DNA of 64,000 bases. It comes from Microlunatus elymi (GTDB lineage Bacteria > Actinomycetota > Actinomycetes > Propionibacteriales > Propionibacteriaceae). The notes beneath the pieces are model-generated. The model was given only the letters and a program-made list of their open reading frames with translations, was not told the origin of the DNA and ran no database searches. Positions 8,893 to 20,354 of this stretch are shown here, in pieces. Numbering within the stretch: the stretch's first letter is position 1; each line of letters begins with the position of its first letter. The translations under genes and the position numbers were made by a program. The DNA lies in assembly GCF_007362775.1 (NCBI RefSeq), contig NZ_CP041692.1, positions 5,057,195 through 5,121,194 of the forward strand, in the 5' to 3' direction.

Positions 8893-11001
8893 ATGAGTGG
8901 TTTCAATCGACGCACGCTGCTCTGGTCATCCGCGGTCGTGGCCGGCACGGTCGCCCTGGGGGCCTGCTCCGGCGGCGGATCGGACAACAACCCGACCGGT
9001 CAACCCAGCAACGGCAACTCCGCGTCCAACGGATCGGCAACCAAGCCGTTGCCGAAGCCTGCCAAATACCAACAGGCGCCGAGCCTGGACGGCAAAGGAC
9101 TGCCGCCGGTGGAGGAACGGCTGCCGGACAATCCTTACGTCATTCCGCACAAGTGGGTGCAGCCGGGCAAGTACGGCGGCAACCTGAACATGATCACGTT
9201 CAGCAGCTCCGGCGCGGGCTCGGCCGACTCGGATCGGGAGTTCTACTACGGCCACTCGCTGCTGCGCTGGCTGAACGACGGCCAGACGGTCGGTCCGGGC
9301 CTGGTCGAGAGCTGGGAGACCAACGACGACGCCTCCGAGTGGACCTTCCACTTCCGCAAGGGTCTGAAGTGGTCCGACGGCGAGCCCTGGACCACCCAGG
9401 ACATCCTGTGGTGGTGGAACGAGTTCGTCCTCAAGCAGAAGATGGCGGTGTCCCCACCGGACGAGGCCCGGTCCGGCAAGGGAACGCTGGCGAAGTTCGA
9501 CGCGGTTGACGACGTCACGCTGAAGCTGACCTACGACACACCGGCGCCACTGACGGCCGACCGGCTGGCGGCGTACGTCAACGGCAACATCGGCAAGAAC
9601 GGTTCCATCTGGATGATGCCGAGTCACTATCTGAAGCAGTTCTATCCCGGCACGGGCAAGAACGTGCCCAAGGACTGGGACGTCGTCGGCGGTCTGATGC
9701 AGACCAAGGCCGACTGGCACCGCAACCCCGACTGCCCGACGATGATCGGCTACAAGTGCAAGTCGTTCAACTCCGACAAGGGCGTGGTGCTGGAACGCAA
9801 CCCGTACTACTGGGCGGTGATGCCGAACGGTGATCAACTTCCGTACATCGACGAGGTCCAGTTCACAGTCTTCTCCGACCCCGAGGCCGGCAAACTCCAA
9901 CTCCAGCAGGGATCCGTGGACTACTGCCATGGTCCGTTCAACCAGATCACCCTGCAGGACGTCCAAGGTCTGCGCGATTCGGCGGACAAGGCCGGCACCG
10001 AGGTGATCTTGTGGGACAGCGGATCGGGCACGGGCTCGATCTTCTTCTTCAACTACGACTACATCGACGACGACCTCCGGGCGCTGATTCGTGAGCCGAA
10101 GTTCCGCCAGGCCATCTCGTACGCGTTCGACCGGGACGCAGTGCAGAAGTCCGTCTACTTCAACACCGGGGAGAAGACCACCGGCACCCATGGCACGAAG
10201 GCGGCCGAGTTCCTGGTCAACGACACCGGCAAGAAGCTGTATCAGCAGTGGCGGGACGCCTACGTCGCCCACGACCCGGAGAAGGCGAAGCAGCTGCTCG
10301 ACGAGCTCGGAGTCAAGGACACCGACGGCGACGGGATGCGGGAGCTGCCGAGCGGCAAGAAGCTCAAGCTGCGGATCGACTACTCGGCCGATCAGTCGCC
10401 GGAGCACACCGCAAAGGACAACCAGCTCGTCGCCGACCTCAAGGCGGTCGGCTTGGAGATGACCCGCAATCCCGTTCCACCACAGGCATTCAACGACCAG
10501 TGGATGACCGGAAAGCTGATGGCACACTCCAACTGGGAGATCTCGAACGTCGGCATCTCGCTGATCCAGCCGATGTGGTTGGTGCCGATCGAGTACACCC
10601 GCTGGGCGCCGTTGGAAGGTCAGTGGTACCAGCAACTGGGCACCGGCACCAACGACAAGGAGACCGACGTCGACCCGTGGAAGCGGCACCCACCGCGGAT
10701 GGAGGCCGAGAAGGACGGCCCGGTGGCCAAGCTGTGGGATCTCTACAATCGCGCCCGGGTCGAGCCGGACAAGCAACGCCAGTACGAGCTGGTCTGGGAG
10801 ATCGAGAAGATCCACATCTCGGACGGACCGTTCTTCATGGGCTGTGTCGCCAACTACCCGCAGGTCATCGTTGCCAAGAAGGATCTCGGCAACATTCCCC
10901 GCAAGGAGAATCTCGCCACCGGCGGCCTGGTGAACCCGTGGGGCCACCCGACCCCGGCGGTGTACGACCCGGAGTGCTACTACTGGAAGACGCAGTCTTG
11001 A
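8893..11001 (+). CDS. ABC transporter solute-binding lipoprotein, family 5 (orphan)
   Basis: A 702-residue secreted solute-binding protein of the oligopeptide-binding (SBP_bac_5) family. The N-terminus has a twin arginine (NRRTLLWSS) and ends in a lipobox LGAC, so it is probably a Tat- or Sec-exported lipoprotein. A low-complexity Ser/Asn/Gly linker follows. The core has the family pattern FHFRKGLKWSDGEP and RQAISYAFDRD. An unusual DTDGDGMRELPSG segment resembles a calcium-binding loop. It is larger than typical OppA (about 540). There are no permease or ATPase genes next to it, so it must use a transporter encoded elsewhere. It sits between purD and purA, genes that are usually close neighbours. 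The ATG at 8893 precedes the signal peptide directly. Confidence 0.9.
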   Translation: MSGFNRRTLLWSSAVVAGTVALGACSGGGSDNNPTGQPSNGNSASNGSATKPLPKPAKYQQAPSLDGKGLPPVEERLPDNPYVIPHKWVQPGKYGGNLNMITFSSSGAGSADSDREFYYGHSLLRWLNDGQTVGPGLVESWETNDDASEWTFHFRKGLKWSDGEPWTTQDILWWWNEFVLKQKMAVSPPDEARSGKGTLAKFDAVDDVTLKLTYDTPAPLTADRLAAYVNGNIGKNGSIWMMPSHYLKQFYPGTGKNVPKDWDVVGGLMQTKADWHRNPDCPTMIGYKCKSFNSDKGVVLERNPYYWAVMPNGDQLPYIDEVQFTVFSDPEAGKLQLQQGSVDYCHGPFNQITLQDVQGLRDSADKAGTEVILWDSGSGTGSIFFFNYDYIDDDLRALIREPKFRQAISYAFDRDAVQKSVYFNTGEKTTGTHGTKAAEFLVNDTGKKLYQQWRDAYVAHDPEKAKQLLDELGVKDTDGDGMRELPSGKKLKLRIDYSADQSPEHTAKDNQLVADLKAVGLEMTRNPVPPQAFNDQWMTGKLMAHSNWEISNVGISLIQPMWLVPIEYTRWAPLEGQWYQQLGTGTNDKETDVDPWKRHPPRMEAEKDGPVAKLWDLYNRARVEPDKQRQYELVWEIEKIHISDGPFFMGCVANYPQVIVAKKDLGNIPRKENLATGGLVNPWGHPTPAVYDPECYYWKTQS

Positions 11002-11482
11002 TACGCGGTCGAGTCGCTGCAGCTGCCGCGATCTAGGTTGGCGGCTTGCGTTGCGGGGACAGTCCCCGCACCCCTTACCTCGGGTGCGTCCACAGACTCG
11101 TCGCGCCGGCACCTCCGCTACGCTGCGGTGCCGGTCTCGCGCTGGGGCGCTCGGCGGGCGTTCAATTCGACCTTCAAGCGATCGAGGCGCGGCAGCGGGG
11201 CCCGGCTTGTCGAGGGACCAGAAGGGTGGCCGAGTTGCGGTCCAAGGCGCGGGCGATGGGCCTGCCGGCGCCGATGAATGTGCCTGCAAGATGGCTGCGA
11301 ATTTCGCCGGAACGGGTGCTTCTCGCCGGCAGATCCCGGCTGGCTCGGTGAGCGACGGCGCTGAGAGCTAGCGAACCCTGAGATTGAGGCGCCAGTTGGG
11401 CATTTCGGCGTTCTGGAGCCCGAATTCGCGAACTGGCGCCTCATCCTCAGGGTCAGAGGCTATACCTCGACCGCGTATTCAG
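11002..11482. other. Intergenic stretch without a convincing gene
   Basis: This 481-base gap separates the convergent solute-binding gene and purA. Open frames here lack start signals and family features. Small GC-rich hairpins are visible, for example GCGGGGAC/GTCCCCGC near 11055-11073, and a large inverted repeat lies at 11375-11453. No tRNA or mobile element was recognised. Confidence 0.6.
11375..11453. terminator. Large inverted repeat between convergent genes
   Basis: The arms 11375-11397 and 11431-11453 pair at 21 of 23 positions around a 33-base loop. It lies between the ends of the solute-binding gene and purA, so it could stop both transcripts. There is no U-tract. A repeat or structured RNA role is also possible. 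Confidence 0.5.
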
Positions 11483-12838
<1,356 letters not shown>

Positions 12839-12877
12839 CTAGAGGATCACTCGGGCATGGATCGCGACCGCGCGAAC

Positions 12878-13321
12878 CTACCCGGCCAGTTCGCGGTACG
12901 CGGTCTCCGACGAGTCGCGCAGGAATTGAGAGCAGCGGTCCTGTTCCTCGGCCTCGCCGATCCGACCGGCCGCCACCGACAACGCCCAGAGCGCGCGCAG
13001 GAAGCCACGGTTGGGTTCGTGCTCCCACGGCACCGGGCCGGAACCGCGCCAGCCCGCGCGGCGCAGTGCGTCCAACCCGCGGTGATAGCCGGTCCTGGCA
13101 TAGGCGTACGCGATCAGAGTTTCGGCCGGGGTATCGGCAGCCAGCGACCGTTCGGCGAGGATCGCCCAGCCCAAGCTGGAGGCCGGATGCGCGCTGACGA
13201 TCTCGACCACCCGTTCCGGACTCGCCGAGGCCAGTTCGGCGGCGGCGATATCGGTGGGCAGCTCGGTCTGCGGTACGCCGGCCGCGTGGGCCAGCAGGTT
13301 GCGATGCGTCGGCTCGGTCAC
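12878..13321 (-). CDS. DUF3151 family protein
   Basis: A 147-residue soluble protein of an actinobacterial family (DUF3151) that is usually found next to purA and the class II aldolase gene, as here. Conserved features include SSLGWAILAE, AYAYARTGYHRGLDALRR and WEHEPNRGFLRALWAL. The start is GTG. The function is unknown; the steady neighbourhood suggests a link with purine or central carbon metabolism. Confidence 0.88.
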   Translation of the reverse strand: MTEPTHRNLLAHAAGVPQTELPTDIAAAELASASPERVVEIVSAHPASSLGWAILAERSLAADTPAETLIAYAYARTGYHRGLDALRRAGWRGSGPVPWEHEPNRGFLRALWALSVAAGRIGEAEEQDRCSQFLRDSSETAYRELAG

Positions 13322-13374
13322 GGGGCCATCCTGCCAGCAGCGTTGGGAAGTCTGGATCCGTGGTTGGGTTGAAG

Positions 13375-13395
13375 GTCCTTCGACAGGCTCAGGAC
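13375..13395. repeat. CTTCGACAGGCTCAGG dispersed repeat, copy 2
   Basis: GTCCT-TCGACAGGCTC-AGGAC, with inverted five-base ends. It lies in the non-coding gap between CorA and DUF3151 (13322-13434). Copies 1 and 3 are at 5900-5920 and 20281-20300. Confidence 0.65.
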
Positions 13396-13434
13396 TCTTG
13401 GCCAGATCGCGTCGCGCCGTACTCAGCAGCCTGG

Positions 13435-14430
13435 TCAGATCCAGGACTTGCGGCGGAAGACGACGTACAGGATCACTGCGGCGACGATCATCAGGGCCAG
13501 GTAGACGATGAAGCCGACGGTGGTGTCCTGCAGCCAGAAGTGCACGTTCATGCCGACGAAACCGGTGACCAGGGTGGGCACGGCGAGGATGCCTGCCCAG
13601 CCGCTGAGCTTCTTCATCACGTCCGACATCCGGGCGTTGTCCAACGCCAGGCTGGTGTCGAAGATCGTCTGCAGACTGTCGCCGAGGACCGCGACCGTGC
13701 TCGCCACCCGGTCGCCGTGATCAAGGATCAGCGTCCACCGCCGGGTGTCGATCTCGGTCATGTCCGCGGCACTGTCCAGCAGGTCCTGCATCGCTTCTCG
13801 GGTCGGATCGGCAACCCGACGCAATTCGGTCACCGCGCGCCGCAGCCGGAACGCGTCCAACTTCCCATCCCGGCTGAGCGGATCACCACCGAACAGTTGC
13901 TCGGCCAACTGATCGCTGGCCGCCTCCAGCTCGACTGCGATGTCAGCCAGTTGACTGATCACGTAGTCGATCACATGCCGGGCCGCGCCCTCGGCACCCA
14001 CCGCAGCCAACCGCTTGCTCGCAGCCGCCAGCATCCGGGCCAGTTCGCTGCCGTACTGATCATCGACCAGAACGATCATGATCTGCTCGGCGATGATCAA
14101 GGAGACGTCGTTGCCGACCAGTTCCCGGCCCTGCAGCCGAACGGCCCGTAACCGGACCAGTCGAGTGCCGTCGATCTCGGCGAACCGCACCCGGTGGCCG
14201 GGCTTCAGCAGCTCGGCGAGGATCAGTTCGTCCAAGCCGAGCATCCGGACCAGTCGGCGCAGATCTCCCGTTTCGGTACGAGGTGCGATCGCCCAGGCCG
14301 ACGCGTCGCCGTTCTGCTGCAACACGTCGGCCAGGTCGTCACCGTGTACGTCGTGGGCGATGATCCGATCGCCGATCCACACCTGACTCAGATCGACCGG
14401 ACGACTCGCCAGGACGTCACTCATCTCCAA
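13435..14430 (-). CDS. CorA family divalent metal ion transporter
   Basis: A 331-residue member of the CorA Mg2+/Co2+ channel family. The N-terminal two-thirds is the soluble funnel domain, ending in the long stalk helix. Two C-terminal membrane segments follow, with the essential GMN selectivity motif in TGFVGMNVHF between them and a basic end (RRKSWI). A TTG at 14430 is preceded by GGAG at eight bases, which is better spaced than the ATG two codons later. It may import Mg2+ for the neighbouring metabolic enzymes, but that is only suggested by position. Confidence 0.9.
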   Translation of the reverse strand: MEMSDVLASRPVDLSQVWIGDRIIAHDVHGDDLADVLQQNGDASAWAIAPRTETGDLRRLVRMLGLDELILAELLKPGHRVRFAEIDGTRLVRLRAVRLQGRELVGNDVSLIIAEQIMIVLVDDQYGSELARMLAAASKRLAAVGAEGAARHVIDYVISQLADIAVELEAASDQLAEQLFGGDPLSRDGKLDAFRLRRAVTELRRVADPTREAMQDLLDSAADMTEIDTRRWTLILDHGDRVASTVAVLGDSLQTIFDTSLALDNARMSDVMKKLSGWAGILAVPTLVTGFVGMNVHFWLQDTTVGFIVYLALMIVAAVILYVVFRRKSWI

Positions 14431-14538
14431 CGGGGCATCTCCATGATCAAGTACGCGATTCCATGATCAACTACGTTCGGTCCCATGATCGCCACGGCCG
14501 GGTTCACCGCACGCGACACTGACCGGACGACGCCATGA

Positions 14539-15564
<1,026 letters not shown>

Positions 15565-15643
15565 GGACGATCCCTTCGAGTGTTGCTTCGTTGCTTCGCC
15601 GACAGTCTTCCACGGCTGAGCCGCAGACGATGAACGGCGTGTC

Positions 15644-16189
15644 CTAACTGTCCAGCTCGCCGAGATCGACGCCGAACCGGCCGCCGGAGTAGGCACGCGC
15701 GGCAGTGTCCAAACTGGCCGGCCGGACCGGCAACTGCTCCAACGGCAGGGACACACTGGCGCCGTCGTGCCGGGTTGCCCGCAGCACCGGGCCGCCGGGC
15801 CAGGAGCCCTTCGCAGCGGCCAGCGATTCCAACTCGGTCCAGGCGATCGACGCGCCCGCCAATTCGACTCCGGTGCGATCGATCCGCAGGGCGAGACCGG
15901 TACCGACTCCGGCGGCTGCTCGCTGGGCGGCGCGGTAGCCGATCACCATCGCAACCACCCAGCCGATGCCGGCCAACAGCACCAGGCCGTAGATGATGAT
16001 CATCGGCAACGGGTTGGCGATGAACCGGTCCCGCTGCCAGATGAAGATCACGATCAAGATCACGATGCTGATGCCGAGGCTGATCAGCCGGCTGCGTACC
16101 ATCCCACGCCACCGGTCGACCCGCGCCCTGGTCTCGGTGCCGTCGTATTCCACGGACAGTTCGTCGATGACTCCGCTCACCCGGCCCAT
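15644..16189 (-). CDS. Two-span membrane protein with PH-like tail
   Basis: A 181-residue protein with a short N-terminal beta-like region, two membrane spans (about residues 36-50 and 62-84) and a soluble C-terminal half. That half contains LRIDRTGVELAGASIAWTELESL, a strand pattern resembling bacterial PH/YcxB-type domains. No specific function is known. It stands alone between aldolase and the GntR gene. Confidence 0.7.
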   Translation of the reverse strand: MGRVSGVIDELSVEYDGTETRARVDRWRGMVRSRLISLGISIVILIVIFIWQRDRFIANPLPMIIIYGLVLLAGIGWVVAMVIGYRAAQRAAAGVGTGLALRIDRTGVELAGASIAWTELESLAAAKGSWPGGPVLRATRHDGASVSLPLEQLPVRPASLDTAARAYSGGRFGVDLGELDS

Positions 16190-16252
16190 TCTGACCTACC
16201 GAGCCGGTCGGGTCGGCGCGGATCTTCGCGGCGCGCGAGTTCTCCCGACGCG

Positions 16253-17047
16253 TCAGTTCTCCCGGGCGCCGCGCGGGGTGATCGCCATGTGGATGCGGTA
16301 CCGGTCGGCGCGATAGGCCGACGACGACATCTCGATCACCTGGTTGCCGGCGTAGGTGACTCGCTCCTGCACGAGCAGCGGGGCCCGCTTCGCGATGCCG
16401 AGAATCCTTGCCTGGTGGGCATCCGCGGCTTCGGCACGTACGGTCTGCTCACCGCTGGTGACCACCACCCCGTACTCGTGCGCGAACACGTCGTAGAGCG
16501 AACCGAGCTCGCGGTCGAGCAGGCCGGGGAAGAGCGCCGCCGGGTAGTAACCCACCTCGTACGCCATCGGGGTGCCGTCCGCGGTCCGCAGCCGCTCGAC
16601 CCTGATCACCGCCCGCTTGGGCCGGATCCGCAGCGCGTAGGCGACGTCGTCGGACGCGAACTCCTCGGCCGCCGACAGCACCACCGTCGCCGGGATCAGG
16701 CCGCGGTCGCGCATCTCCCGCGAGAACGAGGTCAGGTGCAGCCGAGAGTCGACCTGCGGTCCGGTGACGTAGGTGCCCTTGCCGTGCACCCGTTCCAACG
16801 CGCCGGCCTCGACCAGATCGGCGATGGCCTGCCGGACCGTCACCCGGCTCACCCCCAGGCGGGTGACGAGGACGCGTTCGGACGGGATGGCGTCGCCGGG
16901 ATGCAACTCGGAGTCGATCAATCGCTCCAGGATCTCCCGGACCTGGGCGCGTTTGGTCGGGGCGGGACCGGCCGGCCGGTCGACCCGGTAGCGCTCGACG
17001 AATCCGTCGGAGTTGCTGACCTCGCTGAACGACACGTCGTCGGGCAC
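16253..17047 (-). CDS. GntR family repressor with UTRA domain (DasR/NagR-like)
   Basis: A 264-residue regulator. The winged helix (about residues 30-95) contains IPSERVLVTRLGVSRVTVRQAI and VHGKGTYV. The UTRA effector domain follows, with LTSFSREMRDRGL and RVERLRTADGTPMAYEVGYYP. This is the HutC/DasR subgroup, whose ligands are often phosphorylated sugars such as GlcN-6-P. The GTG at 17047 is preceded by AAAGGAGGG, a strong ribosome site. It is divergent from the SIS isomerase gene, whose promoter contains GGTCTAG/ACTGGT half sites like those bound by DasR and NagR. Autoregulation and control of 17261-18403 are inferred. Confidence 0.9.
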   Translation of the reverse strand: MPDDVSFSEVSNSDGFVERYRVDRPAGPAPTKRAQVREILERLIDSELHPGDAIPSERVLVTRLGVSRVTVRQAIADLVEAGALERVHGKGTYVTGPQVDSRLHLTSFSREMRDRGLIPATVVLSAAEEFASDDVAYALRIRPKRAVIRVERLRTADGTPMAYEVGYYPAALFPGLLDRELGSLYDVFAHEYGVVVTSGEQTVRAEAADAHQARILGIAKRAPLLVQERVTYAGNQVIEMSSSAYRADRYRIHMAITPRGAREN

Positions 17048-17224
17048 GTCGCTCCCTCCTTTGCTCTGCTCTGCTCGGCGCGTCGCCTGCCGCGTTGCTT
17101 GCCGCCGATGCGGGTTTGCGACGGCCGAAGACTCGGTGCTGAGGTCCCATCCGGATCCACCGGAAAGAGCCTGTCGACCCCTGACACCACGACCCGGGTC
17201 GACCATTACGATGATGGCGGTCCG

Positions 17225-17246
17225 CTAGACCAGTCCATACCAGTAT
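17225..17246. promoter_or_regulatory. Candidate DasR/NagR-type operator
   Basis: CTAGACCAGT (17225-17234) and ATACCAGTAT (17237-17246) are two half sites of the ACTGGTCTAGACCAGT type, arranged as a direct repeat. They lie just before the ribosome site of the SIS gene and upstream of the divergent gntR gene. Confidence 0.5.
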
Positions 17247-17260
17247 GACGGAGGGTATTC

Positions 17261-18403
17261 GTGCCCAACAACACCGATGCGCCCGACGCTGCAGCCAACA
17301 CACCTGCAGCCGACCCCACAGCAGACAACGGGGTTGGGCCATCGACGAACGATGCGCAGACGCTGATGTCTGCCGAGATCGGCGAGCAGCCCGCGGCACT
17401 GGAGGCGACCCTGGCCGGGTTGCTGCCGATGCGCCCGCGGATCGCGCAGTTGGCGGGCGGCCGCAAACGGGTGTTGCTGGTGGCGCGAGGCTCCAGCGAC
17501 AACGCGGCCATCTACGGCCGTTACCTGGCCGAACTGCATGCCGGCATCTCGGCCTCGTTGGCCGCGCCCTCGGTGGCCACGCTGTACGACGCCCGGGTCG
17601 ATCTGTCGGACACGCTGGCCATCTGCGTCAGCCAGTCCGGTTCGACCACCGAGATCGTCGAGACACTCGAATGGACGCGGCGCTGCGGAGCGATCACGAT
17701 CGCGATCACCAACGTGGAGGACTCGCCGCTGGCCAGTGCTGCGGATCTGGCGTTGATCACCCGCGCCGGGATCGAGCGCGCGGTGCCGGCGACCAAGTCG
17801 TACACCACTCAGGTGGCCGCGTTGGCAGTCGCGATGGACGCGCTGGCCACTTCGGCGGGGAAGAAAGGCTTGCTGGACAAGGAATTCAGCCAGATCGGTG
17901 ATCATGCTCGGGCGATGCTGGCGACCCCGGCCGAGACGCTGGACGCGATGGCCGGCGCACTGGCCGAGGTGGACGAAGTGCTGACCAGTGGCCGGGGCAT
18001 CGCCTTCGGCACCACCCTGGAGACCGCGCTGAAGCTGGAAGAAACCTGCCTTCGGCCGGTACGAGGGTTGTCCTATGCCGACCTGAAACACGGCCCGATC
18101 GCCATTGTTGATCATGAACTGCTGACCGTCCTGGTGGCCGGTCCGAGCGGTCCGACCGTGCCCGGGCTGACCGAGCTGGCCGGAACCGTACGGGAGAAGC
18201 ACAGCATGGTGCTCGGCATCGGCGGCGACGAGGAATTCCGCTCGGCTTGCGATCTGGCCGTTCCGGGCCCCGACGCCAGTGAGATCTTGGCGCCGCTGAC
18301 CCTGATCATTCCTGCCCAGCTGATCGTCGAACGCCTGGCCCACAAGCTCGGCTTGAACCCGGACGTCCCGCGCGGACTGCGCAAAGTCACCCAGACCGAC
18401 TGA
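17261..18403 (+). CDS. SIS domain sugar-phosphate isomerase/deaminase (GlmS C-terminal-like)
   Basis: A 380-residue protein with two tandem SIS domains and no glutaminase domain. ARGSSDNAA and SQSGSTTEIVE are the phosphosugar-binding loops of the first SIS domain; YADLKHGPIAIVD and the closing NPDVPRGLRKVTQT mark the second, as in the isomerase half of GlmS. It probably isomerises or deaminates glucosamine 6-phosphate (NagB-II type) or a related amino-sugar phosphate. The first 30 residues are Ala/Asn/Asp-rich and probably disordered. The GTG at 17261 follows GGAGGG. The facing UTRA repressor and the ABC importer downstream suggest amino-sugar uptake and use. Confidence 0.85.
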   Translation: MPNNTDAPDAAANTPAADPTADNGVGPSTNDAQTLMSAEIGEQPAALEATLAGLLPMRPRIAQLAGGRKRVLLVARGSSDNAAIYGRYLAELHAGISASLAAPSVATLYDARVDLSDTLAICVSQSGSTTEIVETLEWTRRCGAITIAITNVEDSPLASAADLALITRAGIERAVPATKSYTTQVAALAVAMDALATSAGKKGLLDKEFSQIGDHARAMLATPAETLDAMAGALAEVDEVLTSGRGIAFGTTLETALKLEETCLRPVRGLSYADLKHGPIAIVDHELLTVLVAGPSGPTVPGLTELAGTVREKHSMVLGIGGDEEFRSACDLAVPGPDASEILAPLTLIIPAQLIVERLAHKLGLNPDVPRGLRKVTQTD

Positions 18404-18440
18404 GCCACCTGCGTACGCCCCTGCGACTCCCCCGCAGCCT

Positions 18441-18541
18441 CAGCCGCGCGCAACAGTTACCCCCGCGCGCGGAATATCCGGTGCGGGAGAAGGTTTCGCG
18501 CGCGGCCGTGTGGAGGCCCGGAGATTTCGCGCGCGGCTGTT
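18441..18541. repeat. GC-rich palindromic intergenic repeat, copy 1
   Basis: CAGCCGCGCGCAA opens the element and TTTCGCGCGCGGCTG closes it. The core is GGAATATCCGGTGCGGG, and an extra TTTCGCGCGCGGC lies in the middle. It sits between convergent genes. Related copies are at 24324-24394, 37685-37756 and 42386-42476. Confidence 0.65.
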
Positions 18542-18554
18542 CGGGGCGCGTTGG

Positions 18555-20342
18555 CTAGCGGGCGGTCTGCAGTTCTGCCCAGACCTCGCGGCGTTGCCGT
18601 TGCTCGTCCGGGTCGGCGACCGGTACGGCGGCCAGCAGCCGTTGGGTGTACGGGTCGACGGGCGAACGCAGCACGACGTCGGTCGGGCCGGACTCGACCT
18701 CTCTGCCGTCCTGCAGCACGACCACGGTGCGGGTCATCTCCGACACCACGGCAAGATCATGACTGATGAACAGCCAGGCGAACCCGTACTCGGCCTGCAG
18801 ACTGCTGAACAGTTGCAGGACTTGATCTTGAACGGAGACGTCCAGCGCACTGGTCGGCTCGTCGGCGATCACCAGACTCGGCCGCAGTGCCAGCGCCCGG
18901 GCGATGGCGACACGCTGCCGCTGACCGCCGGAAAGCTCGTGTGGGTAGCGATCGGCGAGCTTGCCGCCCAGTTGCACCGCGTCCAGCAACTCGGCCACGC
19001 GGGTGGCCCGACCGGCCGACGAAGTGTCGGAGTGCAGTCGGATCGGTTCGCCGATGCTGCGGCCGATGGTGTGCCGCGGATTGAGACTCGAGGTCGGGTC
19101 CTGGAACACCATCCCCAGCCGGGTCCGCAACCGGCGCAGCTTCCGGCCGCGCAGACCCGACAGATCGATGCCGTCGATCCGGACCGTGCCGGCCGCGGGA
19201 CTGATCAGCCCGGCCAGGGTACGGCCGATGGTCGACTTGCCGGAGCCGGATTCTCCAACCAGGCCTAGGGTTTCGCCAGGTTCGATCCGCAGCGAGACAT
19301 CCCGGACCGCGGGCAGACCGCTGCCCAGTCCCCGACCGTGATAGACGACGCTGACATGATCAAGTTCCGCCGCCGGAGCCGCCGGGACGGTCTCGGCTGT
19401 CGGTGCGGCTGCCGATTCGGCGACCGGTGCGGCCCGCCTCCCGGTCTCGTCGATCCGCAGACTGGCCAACCGGGGCACGGCATCCAGCAGCCGACGGGTG
19501 TAATCCTGCTGCGGCCGGGCGAACAGCGCGACGGCCGGCGCCGCCTCGACGATCTCGCCGGATCGCATCACCGCCACGTCATCGGCCACGTCCGCCACCA
19601 CGCCCATGTCGTGGGTGATCAACAACACCGAGGTGCCGAGCCGCTCGGTCAGGCCCCGGATGAGTTCCAGGATCTGCGCCTGCACCGTGACGTCCAGCGC
19701 GGTGGTCGGCTCGTCGGCGATCAACACGTACGGATCATTGCCGATCGCCATCGCGATCATGGCCCGTTGCAACTGACCGCCGGATGCCTCGTGCGGGTAG
19801 GCCCGAGCGATCCGACGCGGGTTGCGGACCTCCACCGATTCGAGCAACTCCAGCACGCGTTGCTCGGCCTGGGCACGGGTCAGGTCCCGGTGATGGGTCC
19901 GCAGCGCCTCGGCGATCTGGTTGCCGATGGTGAACACCGGGTTCAGAGCGTTCATCGGCTCCTGGAAGATGGTGCCGACCCGGCCACCGCGAACCGAACG
20001 CAGGGCGGCCGGATCCGCACCCAGCAACTCCTGGCCGGCCAGCCGGATGCTGCCGGTGACCCGAGCCGTACCCGGCAACAGATCGAGCACCGACATCGCG
20101 GTGACGCTCTTCCCGGAACCCGACTCCCCGACCAGCGCCAGCACCCGACCCGACTGCAGCTCGAAGTCGACACCGTGCACGACCTCGCGGGCCGGCCCCG
20201 AACTGCCGGCCCCCGCGGCGAACTCGATGTGCAGATCGGAAACGGCGAGCGTCGGGTCGTCGACCGGGGTGCGTTCCGGCCCTTCGACAGGCTCAGGACC
20301 CTGCTCGCGCTCAGTCACCTTCGTCGTCCGCTCTGCGCTCAC
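18555..20342 (-). CDS. Fused two-domain ABC importer ATPase (DppD-DppF type)
   Basis: A 595-residue protein carrying two complete nucleotide-binding domains. Both have Walker A LVGESGSGKS, a signature (SGGQLQRAMIA in the first, SGGQRQRVAIA in the second) and Walker B (LIADEPTTALDV, VIADEPTSALDV). Oligopeptide importers normally use two separate ATPases; the fusion is common in Actinobacteria. An Ala/Thr/Pro-rich linker joins the domains. The GTG start overlaps the space after the solute-binding gene. The first 25 residues include GPEPVEGP, the translation of a dispersed repeat (20281-20300), an insertion ahead of the first domain. It is the last gene of the operon 24098-18555. Confidence 0.93.
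   Translation of the reverse strand: MSAERTTKVTEREQGPEPVEGPERTPVDDPTLAVSDLHIEFAAGAGSSGPAREVVHGVDFELQSGRVLALVGESGSGKSVTAMSVLDLLPGTARVTGSIRLAGQELLGADPAALRSVRGGRVGTIFQEPMNALNPVFTIGNQIAEALRTHHRDLTRAQAEQRVLELLESVEVRNPRRIARAYPHEASGGQLQRAMIAMAIGNDPYVLIADEPTTALDVTVQAQILELIRGLTERLGTSVLLITHDMGVVADVADDVAVMRSGEIVEAAPAVALFARPQQDYTRRLLDAVPRLASLRIDETGRRAAPVAESAAAPTAETVPAAPAAELDHVSVVYHGRGLGSGLPAVRDVSLRIEPGETLGLVGESGSGKSTIGRTLAGLISPAAGTVRIDGIDLSGLRGRKLRRLRTRLGMVFQDPTSSLNPRHTIGRSIGEPIRLHSDTSSAGRATRVAELLDAVQLGGKLADRYPHELSGGQRQRVAIARALALRPSLVIADEPTSALDVSVQDQVLQLFSSLQAEYGFAWLFISHDLAVVSEMTRTVVVLQDGREVESGPTDVVLRSPVDPYTQRLLAAVPVADPDEQRQRREVWAELQTAR
20281..20300. repeat. CTTCGACAGGCTCAGG dispersed repeat, copy 3 (inside a gene)
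   Basis: CCTTCGACAGGCTCAGGACC lies within the coding sequence of the fused ATPase and is read in frame on the minus strand as GPEPVEG. Copies 1 and 2 are intergenic. Confidence 0.7.
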
Positions 20343-20354
20343 TCATGATCAACT

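Noticed and set aside
8926..11289. Minus-strand frame opposite the solute-binding protein
   Set aside because: Shadow frame; the plus-strand protein has a signal peptide and a conserved domain.
11046..11351. Small genes in the 481-base gap before purA
   Set aside because: Three overlapping frames of similar quality, no ribosome site, and no recognisable domain or membrane segment.
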